DNA from: Gammaproteobacteria bacterium
GTDB taxonomy: Bacteria > Pseudomonadota > Gammaproteobacteria > Acidiferrobacterales > Sulfurifustaceae
Assembly: GCA_016199745.1 (NCBI GenBank)
Contig: JACQFZ010000022.1
Location: 1 to 64,000 of the forward strand
Reading direction: 5' to 3'
Length of the DNA: 64,000 bases
Shown: one piece after another, positions 46,641 to 56,264 of the stretch
How the letters are laid out: the number at the start of each line of letters is the position of its first letter
How positions within the stretch are numbered: the stretch's first letter is position 1
The notes under the pieces: model-generated
Databases searched by the model: none
Told to the model about the DNA's origin: nothing
The model's input: the letters and a program-made list of their open reading frames with translations, nothing else
Position numbers and translations under genes: made by a program

Positions 46641-47456
46641 ATGACTGAGAGACGTCGCCATTCGGTAAAAGCTTACGATAACCAAAACTTCATCAACGGC
46701 CCCGACGCCCGTGCGTTGCGTATTCTCGCCGAGTATTTAGAACCGGCGGCCCGCTTCGACCATTACCGCATCGACGACACCATCGTTTTCATGGGTTCGG
46801 CGCGCACGCTGTCGCGCGAGCAGGCCGAGCAGGAGTTGGCGCAGGCCAACGCCGGCAACGGCGATATCAAGCGCGCCGAAATGCGTTTGGAACAATCGCA
46901 ATACTACGAAGCGTCGCGCGAGTTGGCGCGACGCTTCACCGAGTGGTCGAAGAAGCTCGATCCGGAAGAGCGCCGCTTCGTCGTCTGCACCGGCGGCGGT
47001 CCCGGCATCATGGAGGCCGCCAACCGCGGCGCCTCCGAGGCGCGCGGCACCAACGTCGGCTTGACGATCTCGATTCCGGTGGAAGAGTTCGACAACCGCT
47101 ACGTCACGCGCGAGTTGGCGTTTCACTTTCACTACTTCTTCATGCGCAAGTTTTGGTTCGCCTACCTCGCCAAGGCCGTGATCGTGTTCCCCGGCGGCTT
47201 CGGCACGCTCGACGAGCTGTTCGAGCTGTTGACGCTGTTGCAGACCCATAAGATTCGCAAGCATTTGCCGATCGTGTTGTACGGCACCAAATATTGGGAC
47301 GAGCTCATTAACTTCGATGCGCTCGTGAAGTACGGCAACATCGACGCCGCCGATCTGAAGCTGTTTTATCCGACCGACTCGATCGACGATGCTTACGAGT
47401 ACATCGTCAAGCAATTGACCGAGCATGCAGTGGCGAAGCCGGGGGCGACGCTTTAA
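46641..47456 (+). CDS. LOG family protein
   Basis: This 271-residue protein has CTGGGPGIMEAANRGA and VFPGGFGTLDELFELLTLLQ, the signatures of LOG-type nucleotide 5'-monophosphate phosphoribohydrolases. The long form with a 60-residue N-terminal extension is common in proteobacteria. AAAGGAAC precedes ATG 46641. The GNAT gene follows after 12 bases. Confidence 0.92.
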   Translation: MTERRRHSVKAYDNQNFINGPDARALRILAEYLEPAARFDHYRIDDTIVFMGSARTLSREQAEQELAQANAGNGDIKRAEMRLEQSQYYEASRELARRFTEWSKKLDPEERRFVVCTGGGPGIMEAANRGASEARGTNVGLTISIPVEEFDNRYVTRELAFHFHYFFMRKFWFAYLAKAVIVFPGGFGTLDELFELLTLLQTHKIRKHLPIVLYGTKYWDELINFDALVKYGNIDAADLKLFYPTDSIDDAYEYIVKQLTEHAVAKPGATL

Positions 47457-47468
47457 TCGGAACGATAT

Positions 47469-47972
47469 ATGCGTTTCCGCATCGCGGCGTACACACCGGG
47501 TCAGGAAGCGCAGATCGTCGCGTTGATTTCGTCCATCCAACGGACCGAGTTCGGCATCGACATCACGCCACAACAGCAGCCCGACTTGCAATCGATTCCG
47601 TCGTTCTATCAAACCGGCGCCGGAAATTTTTGGGTCGCATTGGCCGACAGTGCCGTCGTCGGAACCATTGCGCTGAAAGATATCGGCGCCGGCGACGCGG
47701 CGTTGCGAAAGATGTTTGTCGAGCCGCGCTGGCGTGGGCGTGATGCCGGTGTCGCGTACGCGTTGTTACAGACGCTGCTGGATTGGGCGCGACAGCAGCG
47801 AGTGTCTCGCATTTATCTTGGCACTACTGCCAAGTTTTTCGCGGCGCATCGGTTTTACGAGAAGAACGGCTTTGTTGCTATCGCTAAGGAAACGTTACCG
47901 GCGACGTTTCCGTTAATGGATGTGGATAGCAAGTTCTATCGGCTTTTGTTATCTAGCGCCCGATCCCGTTAA
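47469..47972 (+). CDS. GNAT family N-acetyltransferase
   Basis: The acetyl-CoA site is visible as LRKMFVEPRWRGRDAGVAYA, with LGTTAKFFAAHRFYEKNGF as the terminal motif. The 167-residue single domain gives no clue to the substrate. It probably shares the LOG transcript. Confidence 0.9.
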   Translation: MRFRIAAYTPGQEAQIVALISSIQRTEFGIDITPQQQPDLQSIPSFYQTGAGNFWVALADSAVVGTIALKDIGAGDAALRKMFVEPRWRGRDAGVAYALLQTLLDWARQQRVSRIYLGTTAKFFAAHRFYEKNGFVAIAKETLPATFPLMDVDSKFYRLLLSSARSR

Positions 47973-48002
47973 TTCGTCAAAGAATTCTTTCAGCATACAA
48001 CC

Positions 48003-48118
48003 TTGCGTCTCCCTCTCCCCTTGCGGGAGAGGGAACAAGGGAGAGGGGGAGAATAAATAAACTTTAGTTATGATCACCCCTCTCCCCCGACCCCTCTCCC
48101 GCAAGGGGAGAGGGGAGT
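48003..48118. repeat. Palindromic CTCTCCC repeat pair
   Basis: Two hairpin-forming blocks (CTCTCCCCTTGCGGGAGAGG and CCTCTCCCGCAAGGGGAGAG) flank an A/T-rich centre at about 48045-48075, together forming a larger inverted repeat. Same family as palindromes near 28.6, 40.95-41.05 and 44.27 kb. Confidence 0.6.
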
Positions 48119-48176
48119 TTCGGATCGCCGTCTTATTCAATGAATTAGCGGACGTGACATTAGTGAGGAAGTAAAA

Positions 48177-48479
48177 ATGATCAAGCACATCGTCATGTGG
48201 CGTTTAAAAGAATCGGCGCAGGGAAATGACAAGGCCACGAACGCGAAACTCATCAAAGAGAAACTGGAAGCGTTGCACGGCAAGATTCCGGGCATGCTCA
48301 AGTTGGAAGTCGGTATCGATTTCTCGGCCACCGATATGAGCGGCGACGTCGTGCTTTACTCTGAGTTCGCGTCACGCCAAGCACTGGCGGATTATCAAGC
48401 GCACCCGGCGCACAAAGCGGTGATGCCATTCGTCGCCGAAGTCCGCCGAGAGCGGCACGTGGTCGACTATGAGGTCTAG
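48177..48479 (+). CDS. Dabb (stress-responsive A/B barrel) protein
   Basis: This 100-residue protein begins MIKHIVMWRLKESAQG and ends VRRERHVVDYEV, with GKIPGMLKLEVGIDFS between, the Dabb dimeric ferredoxin-like fold. Role unknown. Confidence 0.9.
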   Translation: MIKHIVMWRLKESAQGNDKATNAKLIKEKLEALHGKIPGMLKLEVGIDFSATDMSGDVVLYSEFASRQALADYQAHPAHKAVMPFVAEVRRERHVVDYEV

Positions 48480-48536
48480 ATAAGAACCCCGTTTTCCGGA
48501 TTGCCAGTTCCGCGCTAATCCTCGATCATTCGCCGT

Positions 48537-50327
48537 ATGCGCAATCCGTCCTTGCTTGTGCGCCTCGCGCGCGTCGTGCTGTTGCCGTTCGCGTTGTTGT
48601 CGGAACGCTTGGGCAACCGCTTCTATATAGGCTTGGCTATCGTCGTTATCGCCGTCGCGCTCTATAGCGTCAGCGGCGGTCATGCCGGCGGCATGAAGCA
48701 TCAGGCGTACGACCTGATCATGAAGAACCGCTTTCGGTTGCCGCCGGCGGATCCCGATCTGGTCTTGATCGACATCGACGAAGCGAGCATGGCGGCGATG
48801 GCGCCGGAGTACGGTCGCTGGCCGTGGCCGCGTAGTGTGATGGCCGAGCTGGTCGAAGGGTTGGAGCGCCATAAGCCGGCGGCAATCGTGTTCGATATCG
48901 CCTTCAGCGATCTCGATGTCGATCACCCCGAGGCCGATCGCTACTTTCGTGACGTCATCGCCGAGCATCCGCAAACGTTCTCCGCCATGATCCGATTGAA
49001 TCCGGACAACGATCGACTCAGCGAGCTCAAATTGTCGCGCTTGCCCGGTGCCGTCCCCTTGAGTCCGAATGCGCCGCAGGATGCAACGGTTGCCGCTGTC
49101 GTGCCGTATTTTTTAGACGTGCTCAACGATCGTCGCTTGGGTACGAACACGCTCTATACCGACGACGACGGCATTGCCCGTAAGTATCATGTCTATCGCG
49201 ATGCTTACGGCTGGCGGTTGTTTTCGTTGCCGGCGAATGTGGTCGCGGCGCTCGGCGGCGAATTGCCGGAGCGTTCCGACATTCTGCTGAATTGGCGCGG
49301 TCGGCCGTTGTCGTATAAAACAGTTTCGTTTTATACGCTCTATACCGACTTACAAAAACAGCAGGGCGCGGCGGCGAGCAGCGACTTTACCGGCAAGATC
49401 ATTGTCATCGGTTCGACCGCGCCGTCGCTGTTCGATATCAAGCCGACACCGGTTTCGCAAACCCATCCCGGCGTCGAGATCCTGCTCACGGCCATCGACA
49501 ATCTCAAGAACGGCGATTACCTCACCGAATTGCCGCAAGGCATTTACCTGCTGATCACCATCATTGCCCTAGTCGCGTTAGCAATCGCCTTTCTCTACAA
49601 CGTCGATCCGGTTTGGTTGTATACGTTGTTCACGATGATGCAGACGGCGTTCCTCGGCGTGGCGTACTTGTTTCTCAACTACAGCACTTGGTTCGTCGAC
49701 CTGACCGTGCCGTTCACTGCCGCTGTGGCGTACTTTTTCTTCGCTCGTTTTTATTACCGGGCGATGTTGTGGCGTCGTAACGGTCACCCGTTATTTTCCG
49801 CCGCGCTCGATCCGGGGAAAACCTGCCAGTCGTTATTGGTGACCTGCCGTTTTACCGGCACCGACACAGCGGCGCAGCGCCGTGCCGCCAATGTCTTGCA
49901 ACGCGAAGCCGGGTTGACGCATTACGGGGTCGTTGCTGCCCGGCCGTTTGCAGCGGCGCCGCTGCTCAACAATCTGCATGCGGATACGATGTTGTTCTAT
50001 TGGCTGGTCGAGCCGGCGCAGACGCGTGCGGCACTGATCGATTTGCAGCGGATGTTGCTGCGCAGCTTCAGCAAGTTGCAAGCGCAGGGATTAACAACGG
50101 CGGCGCAGCTCGTATTACATGGTTTTCATTTCACCGTCGACACCGACGGCCGCTGGCGCCAGACCGGCAAGGCAGCGGTGGTGCAAGGCTTGGCGCTATC
50201 GACGCAGTCGAGTCGCCATCCCCTTACAACGACCCCGGAGTTTGCCGAGCTCTGGGCCAGTTGCGGCGATCTGTCCGTTCCCGAGTTATTACAAAACGCT
50301 GGCTGGTGTACACCGACGTTGGGTTAG
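48537..50327 (+). CDS. CHASE2 sensor protein without an output enzyme
   Basis: An N-terminal membrane segment (GLAIVVIAVALYSVSGG) precedes a periplasmic CHASE2 domain (about residues 50-330; DPDLVLIDIDEASMAAM, RWPWPRSVMAELVEGL, IVFDIAFSD). Three membrane segments follow (about 335-415), then a ~180-residue cytoplasmic tail with no cyclase, kinase or HD motifs. The output may thus be protein-protein. It is the first gene of an operon with an SH3 protein and an M48 protease. Confidence 0.85.
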   Translation: MRNPSLLVRLARVVLLPFALLSERLGNRFYIGLAIVVIAVALYSVSGGHAGGMKHQAYDLIMKNRFRLPPADPDLVLIDIDEASMAAMAPEYGRWPWPRSVMAELVEGLERHKPAAIVFDIAFSDLDVDHPEADRYFRDVIAEHPQTFSAMIRLNPDNDRLSELKLSRLPGAVPLSPNAPQDATVAAVVPYFLDVLNDRRLGTNTLYTDDDGIARKYHVYRDAYGWRLFSLPANVVAALGGELPERSDILLNWRGRPLSYKTVSFYTLYTDLQKQQGAAASSDFTGKIIVIGSTAPSLFDIKPTPVSQTHPGVEILLTAIDNLKNGDYLTELPQGIYLLITIIALVALAIAFLYNVDPVWLYTLFTMMQTAFLGVAYLFLNYSTWFVDLTVPFTAAVAYFFFARFYYRAMLWRRNGHPLFSAALDPGKTCQSLLVTCRFTGTDTAAQRRAANVLQREAGLTHYGVVAARPFAAAPLLNNLHADTMLFYWLVEPAQTRAALIDLQRMLLRSFSKLQAQGLTTAAQLVLHGFHFTVDTDGRWRQTGKAAVVQGLALSTQSSRHPLTTTPEFAELWASCGDLSVPELLQNAGWCTPTLG

Positions 50328-50336
50328 AATGCGTCG

Positions 50337-50894
50337 ATGAATCGGTTACGACATTATTTCGTTATCGCTGCGCTGCTGCTAGCGGCAGGCGTGACCATCG
50401 CGTCGGTGCACGCGGCCACGTCAACGCCGAAAGCGACCGCTACCACGAAGATGGCACCGACGCCGGGAACGACGCGGCGCGAGACCGAGTTCAAAGACAA
50501 ACCTGCTATCGATGCTAAGACCCTCAAGCGGTTGCCGGCCAATGCGCCGCTCACCATCATCGACCGCAGCGGCGGTTGGTACAAAGTGCTGAGCGCCGGT
50601 CGCCCGGGCTGGGTCAGACTGCTGCACGTCAGCAGCCAACCGGCGCATGGCGGCAACGCCCAAGATCTCGAAGCGGTCGCGAAGCTGGCCACCGGCCGTG
50701 CCGGCAGCGGCAATATCGTTTCCACCACCGGCATTCGCGGCTTGAATGAAGAGCAATTACGCACGGCGCAACCAAATCCCGAAGAGCTGAAGAAGCTCGA
50801 GAGTTACACCGCCAGCAAGGAGCAGGCGGCCGACTACGCACGCAAGCAGCGCTTGGCACGACACGATGTGCCGTATCTGCCGGAGTCGCCATGA
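50337..50894 (+). CDS. Exported SH3-like domain protein
   Basis: A signal peptide (HYFVIAALLLAAGVTIASVHA) precedes a bacterial SH3-type fold (about 55-100; PLTIIDRSGGWYKVLSAGRP, GWVRLLHVS). A helical C-terminal part follows (FSTTGIRGLNEEQL-like, then EELKKLESYTASKEQAADYA). It starts 9 bases after the CHASE2 gene, and its end overlaps the next ATG by 4 bases. Likely periplasmic, binding peptidoglycan or its partner protease. Confidence 0.85.
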   Translation: MNRLRHYFVIAALLLAAGVTIASVHAATSTPKATATTKMAPTPGTTRRETEFKDKPAIDAKTLKRLPANAPLTIIDRSGGWYKVLSAGRPGWVRLLHVSSQPAHGGNAQDLEAVAKLATGRAGSGNIVSTTGIRGLNEEQLRTAQPNPEELKKLESYTASKEQAADYARKQRLARHDVPYLPESP

Positions 50895-51712
50895 AACACT
50901 GGCTGCGTGTCGTTGTCGCAATTCTCGGATTGACGCAGATCGCCGGTGCGTCCGCCGACAATCTGCGCTCGAAGCTGCTCGAAAAAATTCCGAGCTCCAA
51001 GCAATTGCTGTTGGCACTGACGCCGGAGGACGAAGTACGCGTCGGCGAACAGATTGCCGCCAATCTACTCGGCGTGGCGCCGCTCGTTAACGACGAACCA
51101 CTGCAGCGTTACGTGAACACGGTCGGCCGTTGGCTCGCATCGCAAAGCGAGCGTCCGGATTTGCCGTGGCGCTTCGGCGTCATCGAATCGGCCGACGTCA
51201 ACGCCTTCGCCGCGCCCGGCGGTCACGTGCTGATCACGCGCGGCCTCTATGCCAGCTTGAGCGACGAAGCCGAGCTCGCCGGCGTGTTAGCACACGAGAT
51301 CGCCCACATCACCGAGCGCCATCACATCGATCTGATGCGCAAGACCGTATTGCTGGAAGAAAGCCGCGACGCGATCGAGAAGCAAACGAAGGGTAATAAA
51401 GAGGAATTGCTGAAGCGCTTGGTCGGCAACGGCGCCGAGATCTTCGCCCGCGGCTTGGACAAGAAGGCCGAGTTCGAGGCCGACCGCCATGCGATCGTGC
51501 TCAGCGCCCGCGCCGGCTACAACCCGTATGGCTTGCCGGCGGTACTGCAAAAGATCGGCAGCGTCGCCAACAGCGACGACCGCGTACAGTTGTTGTTCAA
51601 GACCCATCCGTTGCCGGAAGAACGGCTGCGCCAGCTCGACAGCGCCATGGGATCGGCGTTCTATCAATACGAGCGCCCGAATACGGGTGGTCGGCTTTAT
51701 CCTCTGCGGTAG
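50891..51712 (+). CDS. Periplasmic M48 metalloprotease
   Basis: A signal peptide (MKHWLRVVVAILGLTQIAG) and zinc site LAHEIAHITERHH with the distal Glu in KKAEFEADRHAIVLSARAGY are visible; no membrane helices, as in BepA/LoiP-type proteases. It likely degrades or remodels envelope proteins. ATGA overlap with the SH3 gene indicates coupling. Confidence 0.9.
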   Translation: MKHWLRVVVAILGLTQIAGASADNLRSKLLEKIPSSKQLLLALTPEDEVRVGEQIAANLLGVAPLVNDEPLQRYVNTVGRWLASQSERPDLPWRFGVIESADVNAFAAPGGHVLITRGLYASLSDEAELAGVLAHEIAHITERHHIDLMRKTVLLEESRDAIEKQTKGNKEELLKRLVGNGAEIFARGLDKKAEFEADRHAIVLSARAGYNPYGLPAVLQKIGSVANSDDRVQLLFKTHPLPEERLRQLDSAMGSAFYQYERPNTGGRLYPLR

Positions 51713-51813
51713 ATTCGCTGGCTAAATTATCAGGCACGGCTGTCCTTCTCATTGACGAGCAGGGACAATTCTTTTTTCAATCGTGGGACGCCAAGGTTGG
51801 CTCATATTTATAA

Positions 51814-51960
51814 TCGCTATCGCGAAATTCAAAACGATGGCAACGTAGTAGCCCGGATGGAGGCGCGAAGCGTCGTAATCCGGGAAAGACCGTTCCCGGA
51901 TTACGCGTCGCTCCATCCGGGCGACAAGTTTTCGGGCAATTTCGAGTTTCGCGATAGCGA
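51814..51960. repeat. Nested palindromic repeat
   Basis: The outer arms TCGCTATCGCGAAATTC (51814-) and TTTCGCGATAGCGA (ending 51960) enclose an inner palindrome, GCCCGGATGGAGGCGCGAAG at 51851 and its near complement ending 51922. The inner part resembles the widespread GTAGCCCGGATG-AATCCGGG intergenic repeats. Confidence 0.65.
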
Positions 51961-51987
51961 CCTACTAATAACTTTTGCTGACCCTTT

Positions 51988-52566
51988 ATGAACAAACCTA
52001 TCGAAATCTACGTCAGCACCGATATCGAAGCCGACGGCCCGATCCCCGGACCGCATTCCATGCTGAGCTTCGCCTCGGTCGCCTACTTGGCCGACAAGAC
52101 CGAGCTGCAAACCTTTAGCGCTAATCTAGAGACGCTGCCCGGCGCAACGGTCGATCCGCGCACCGCCGAGTGGTGGAAAAATTTCCCCGAGGCGTGGGCC
52201 GCGTGCCGTAAAGATACGCGGTCGCCGGAAGTGGTGATGCCGGAATATTTGAAGTGGCTGCAAGCGTTGCCCGGTACACCGATCTTCCTCGGCTGGCCGG
52301 CCAACTGGGACTTCATGTGGATCTATTGGTACCTGGTTCGCTTCACCGGCGAACGCCCGTTCCGCGAGAACGCGCTCGACGTGCGTTCGTACGCCATGGG
52401 CATGCGCAAATCGACCTTCCGCCAAACCTCACGCACGTATTTGCCGAAGCGCTGGTTCGACGAACGCCCGCATACGCATGTCGCGCTCGACGATGCACTG
52501 GAGCAGGGCACATTGTTCTGCAATATGTATGCGGAGAACCTGCGCGGCTCCGGTCCGGAAGGCTAA
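51988..52566 (+). CDS. DEDD-type 3'-5' exonuclease
   Basis: [12 protein letters not shown] gives the Asp-x-Glu of exonuclease motif [16 protein letters not shown] fits motif II, and [12 protein letters not shown] gives the terminal His/Asp motif III. The 192-residue size fits stand-alone exonuclease family members. Substrate (RNA or DNA) unknown. Confidence 0.8.
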   Translation: MNKPIEIYVSTDIEADGPIPGPHSMLSFASVAYLADKTELQTFSANLETLPGATVDPRTAEWWKNFPEAWAACRKDTRSPEVVMPEYLKWLQALPGTPIFLGWPANWDFMWIYWYLVRFTGERPFRENALDVRSYAMGMRKSTFRQTSRTYLPKRWFDERPHTHVALDDALEQGTLFCNMYAENLRGSGPEG

Positions 52567-52585
52567 GCCGGAATCAATGCGGCGC

Positions 52586-53209
52586 TCAGTGCGCCGCCGC
52601 GGCCTTACCCCACACCTGCTCGAGTCGCTGATCGCGTCCGCAGCGGTAGCGGTAGTACTTATACCGCAGCGGATTTTTCTGATAGTAACTCTGGTGATAG
52701 TCCTCGGCAGCGTAGAACTCGCGCGCCGGCAGAATCGCGGTGACGACGCTGCGACCGAGCGTCTTCTCGATGTCCGCTTTCGATGCCTCGGCCATCCGTT
52801 TCTGCTCATCGTCGCCATAAAAAATCACCGCGCGATAGGAATCCCCGTGATCGCAAAATTGGCCGCCGCTGTCGAGCGGATCGATGTTGTGCCAATACAC
52901 ATCGAGTAGTTGGCGATAACTAATCTTGGCGGGATCGAAAGCGATCTGTATCGACTCCTGATGTCCGCTACCGCCGGCGGAAACTTCTTGGTAAGTCGGG
53001 TTCGGTTTTTGTCCACCGGTGTAGCCGACGGTGGTCGATGCCACGCCGGCAAGTTTGTCGAACGGTGGTTGCATACACCAGAAGCAACCACCGGCGAAAA
53101 TAGCGATAGCAGGTGTCTTGGTACTGCCGTTGGATGACTCGGTAGCTACCGCCGCCAACGCGAACAACCCGCCGATAGCAATAATGATGAAACGAATAAT
53201 GGTTCGCAT
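52586..53209 (-). CDS. msrA: Exported peptide methionine sulfoxide reductase A
   Basis: A signal peptide (MRTIIRFIIIAIGGLFALAAVA) precedes the MsrA fold with catalytic Cys in GGCFWCMQPPFDKL and GYTGGQKPNPTYQEVSAGG. It repairs oxidised methionine in envelope proteins. GGAGGGGATTGTT precedes ATG 53209. It is one of two MsrA genes here. Confidence 0.92.
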   Translation of the reverse strand: MRTIIRFIIIAIGGLFALAAVATESSNGSTKTPAIAIFAGGCFWCMQPPFDKLAGVASTTVGYTGGQKPNPTYQEVSAGGSGHQESIQIAFDPAKISYRQLLDVYWHNIDPLDSGGQFCDHGDSYRAVIFYGDDEQKRMAEASKADIEKTLGRSVVTAILPAREFYAAEDYHQSYYQKNPLRYKYYRYRCGRDQRLEQVWGKAAAAH

Positions 53210-53364
53210 AACAATCCCCTCCACAAATTTGGGCGGCGTGCGTTATGACCATCGTGTGCGATTTTGGTTGCGCCGTACGCTGCTGGCAAGTGGAGAAAAT
53301 AGCCGACGCCGATATGGCTGATTGCTGTGACGTGGGCGGAATCGACCTGGTTTGCCCGATAGAA

Positions 53365-54069
53365 TTATCGCCGCGTAACGGAACAACCGCCAGCCGAGTT
53401 CTTTGCGGCATACATGGCGTGATCCGCATGCTTTAACAATTCACTACGATTTTGCGCATCGACCGGGTAGACGGCGTTGCCGACGCTGATGCTCATCGTA
53501 ATCTCGCTGCCATCGATTAGATAAGATTCCGCCAGACGCGCTCGTACTTTGCGCTCGACCGCGACCACGCTCTCCTGGCCGTCGATCTCCGGCAGCATCA
53601 CGATAAATTCGTCGCCGCCATAACGGCAGGCGGTGTCGGATCGTCGAAGACACGTGGCTAGGCGATCCGCCACTTGCCGCAAAATAGTGTCGCCGGTGCT
53701 GTGGCCCATGCGGTCATTGATACTTTTGAAGCGATCGATGTCGAAGAACAGTAAGACCACCTGTTTATTTTGTCGTATGGCCTGCGTCATCGCCTGACTC
53801 AGTCGGTCCCACAGCAATCGGCGATTGGGTAGACCGGTGAGCTCATCGTGATAAGCCGAGTGCCATGCGCATGCCTCTTTACGGGCGAGCGATTTTGCTT
53901 CTTGGCGCAGACGAAGGTTGGTTTCAGTCAGCAGGTTAATATCGTGATTGGCGGCAACCAATTTCTGTTGCGCAATGACGAGCGCGGGCAGTAGTTCCGC
54001 CGGCTCCCAGAAGGTTGCCTGCAGCGTTGGCGTAATTAGGGTTGTTCCCTTGGGTTGTGCTGCCATCAT
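53365..54069 (-). CDS. GGDEF diguanylate cyclase
   Basis: A coiled-coil-like N-terminus (ALVIAQQKLVAANHDINLL) precedes a GGDEF domain (about 75-234) with HDELTGLPNRRLLWDRL, DIDRFKSINDRMGH and an intact RYGGDEFIVMLP active site. It would make cyclic di-GMP. No membrane segment or sensory domain is visible, and no RxxD I-site is seen before GGDEF. Confidence 0.93.
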   Translation of the reverse strand: MMAAQPKGTTLITPTLQATFWEPAELLPALVIAQQKLVAANHDINLLTETNLRLRQEAKSLARKEACAWHSAYHDELTGLPNRRLLWDRLSQAMTQAIRQNKQVVLLFFDIDRFKSINDRMGHSTGDTILRQVADRLATCLRRSDTACRYGGDEFIVMLPEIDGQESVVAVERKVRARLAESYLIDGSEITMSISVGNAVYPVDAQNRSELLKHADHAMYAAKNSAGGCSVTRR

Positions 54070-54365
54070 GTTGCTCCTTTAATTAATCGCGGGTGTTTGC
54101 TGTTTGTGCCGCCGTAGTACTCTCCCTTAAGTACACCCCCCTAGTTAATTAGGTAGATAACGTATCGGTCCGATTTAAGCGCGTCTGTACGTTTACGCAC
54201 ATAGGGTTTTACGAATGGCGGCAGTGGCGTCGGCTTAACTCTGGCGCCGTGTTTTGGTCGAACGGTTATGTATGCAATCGCACATAAGGCGCGTATCGTG
54301 TGGCCGTCATTCCTCTAGTACGTTGGTCGCGTACCCGGAAGCGTTAGCATCGGAGAGCATCGCTC

Positions 54366-55097
54366 ATGCCAACCTCTCGCCCCGAACAGAATCAGCTTCT
54401 TGCCAATCTGTCGCCGGTCGAATTCAATCGACTTCGTCCGCACTTGGATTTGACGTCGATGCCGCTTGGTAGCGTCGTCTACGAAGCGGGTTCGCAAATG
54501 TCGTCCGTTTATTTCCCGACCGACTGTATCGTTTCGCTGCTCTACGTCATGAAAGACGGAGCGTCGGCGGAAATCGCCGTGGTCGGTTATGAAGGATTGG
54601 TGGGTATCTCGTTGTTCATGGGTGGCGAGAGCACGCCCAGCCGGGCGCTGGTGCAAAGCGCCGGCCACGCGTTCCGCTTGAGGTCGGAGGCGCTGAAAGA
54701 GGAGTTCGCTCGCGGCGGTAGGTTGCAACATCTGTTGTTGCGTTACACGCAGGCACTGATCACGCAGATGGCACAGACCGCGGTTTGCAATCGGCATCAC
54801 TCCGTGGAGCAGCAGCTCTGTCGCTGGCTGTTGTTGAGCCTCGATCGATTGCGTTCCAACGAACTGACCATGACGCAGGAACTGATCGCCAATATGCTCG
54901 GCGTTCGCCGCGAGGGCGTCACCGAAGCGGCCGGCAAACTGCAAACGGCTGGATTAATTCACTACATGCGGGGTCACATCACCGTGACTGATCGACCCGG
55001 TCTCGAGGCGAAGGTGTGTGAATGCTATGCGGTGGTCAAGAAAGAGTCTGATCGGCTGATCCCGTCAAATTTTCTTGAGGCCATTAGCGAGCATTGA
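54366..55097 (+). CDS. Crp/Fnr-type regulator
   Basis: An N-terminal cyclic-nucleotide-binding-like barrel (VVYEAGSQMSSVYFPTDCIV, IAVVGYEGLVGISLFMGG) precedes a C-terminal winged helix (MTQELIANMLGVRREGVTEA). The nucleotide pocket residues of Crp are not evident, so the ligand is unknown. It is paralogous to the next gene. Confidence 0.88.
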   Translation: MPTSRPEQNQLLANLSPVEFNRLRPHLDLTSMPLGSVVYEAGSQMSSVYFPTDCIVSLLYVMKDGASAEIAVVGYEGLVGISLFMGGESTPSRALVQSAGHAFRLRSEALKEEFARGGRLQHLLLRYTQALITQMAQTAVCNRHHSVEQQLCRWLLLSLDRLRSNELTMTQELIANMLGVRREGVTEAAGKLQTAGLIHYMRGHITVTDRPGLEAKVCECYAVVKKESDRLIPSNFLEAISEH

Positions 55098-55242
55098 TCG
55101 GGTTTTGGAATTAAGGTATCGATGCCGGCAATTGCGCGTATAGTGAAAGCTCGTCCTCACACTCAAGATTCGACATTAGGATTGTGGCGCGATCGTTCCT
55201 TGTGCCGTCTGTTGGGTCCTCCTACGTTACTGGAGCGCACCC

Positions 55243-55932
55243 ATGCAATCTGTACGCCGTCCCAATCGCCTGCTCGCGGCCCTGCCGTTAAAGGACTATC
55301 AACGCGTCGTTGAGCGTTGCCAGCCAGTTCAACTTACGTTTGCCGACGTACTGTGCGAGTCCGGTGACCGGATCGAGTACGTTTATTTTGTTGGCCGCGG
55401 TCTGGTTTCGTTGCTGACGCCGGTGGACAGTCGCTTGCACATCGAAGTCGGCATCGTCGGCCGTGAAGGCATGGCCGGGATACCGCTGATGTTGGGCGCC
55501 ACTTTTTCGCCGGTGCGCATGTTGGTGCAAGGTGCCGGCACCGCCTTGCGCATGCCGGCGGCATCGTTTCGTTCGGAAATAAAACGTAGCCCGGCATTGC
55601 AGCGTCAACTAAACCGCTATCTCTGCACGCTCATGGTCCAAGTCGCGCAGACGGCGGCGTGCAATAGCTTGCACTTGGTGGGTCCGCGTCTCGCCCGCTG
55701 GTTGTTGATGACGCAAGATCGCGTCGAGTCAAATGAGTTCTATCTCACGCAGGAATTTTTGGTGCCGATGCTCGGCGTCCAGCGGGCCGGCATCAACAAG
55801 GCGGCCCATTCTCTGCAACGACAGAAGTTGATTCGTTATAGCCGCGGCAACATCACCATCATCAATCGTCGTGGTCTGGAACGTGCTTCCTGCAGTTGTT
55901 ATCAGGCCGTGATCGATCGTACCGCCGCCTGA
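55243..55932 (+). CDS. Crp/Fnr-type regulator, paralogue
   Basis: Same layout as the gene at 54366: VEVGIVGREG-like barrel motif (IEVGIVGREGMAGIPLMLG) and wHTH (LTQEFLVPMLGVQRAGINKA). Its C-terminal Cys-containing RASCSCYQAV matches the KVCECYAVV end of its neighbour. The 145-base gap suggests an own promoter. Confidence 0.87.
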   Translation: MQSVRRPNRLLAALPLKDYQRVVERCQPVQLTFADVLCESGDRIEYVYFVGRGLVSLLTPVDSRLHIEVGIVGREGMAGIPLMLGATFSPVRMLVQGAGTALRMPAASFRSEIKRSPALQRQLNRYLCTLMVQVAQTAACNSLHLVGPRLARWLLMTQDRVESNEFYLTQEFLVPMLGVQRAGINKAAHSLQRQKLIRYSRGNITIINRRGLERASCSCYQAVIDRTAA

Positions 55933-56081
55933 AACGCGAACATGTCGTGCTATGTGCGTTACCACACCGACGGCGCCCGGCGGGTCGTTTAACATTCGGT
56001 TGCCGGCAAGGTTACCGATTCTTCCGTTAGATGTTTGATGCTGCCGCGTATCTCCCACGGGTTGTCGCCAGGAGCGAGTCC

Positions 56082-56264
56082 ATGAACCTAAACTTATTTA
56101 AATATCATCCCGAATCCAAGCAGCAGGCACCCGCGGCAGCGCCGAAGATAAATAACGTTAACGGCGCCCGTCAGCAGGAAGAAGAGAAAGAAGAAGTTGC
56201 CGATGCGCTGCGTCGCCAAGACGGCGAAAGCAATTCAGTCGTACCGACGAGTTTGCCGGAGTAG
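56082..56264 (+). CDS. Small acidic hypothetical protein
   Basis: This 60-residue protein begins MNLNLFKYHPESKQQAPAAA, with an acidic centre (QQEEEKEEVADALRRQDGES). AGGAG lies 7 bases ahead of ATG 56082. No family recognised; probably disordered. Confidence 0.45.
   Translation: MNLNLFKYHPESKQQAPAAAPKINNVNGARQQEEEKEEVADALRRQDGESNSVVPTSLPE

Noticed and set aside
46737..47612. Long antisense frame opposite the LOG gene
   Set aside because: GC-rich shadow of a well-supported gene; composition and lack of a ribosome site argue against it.
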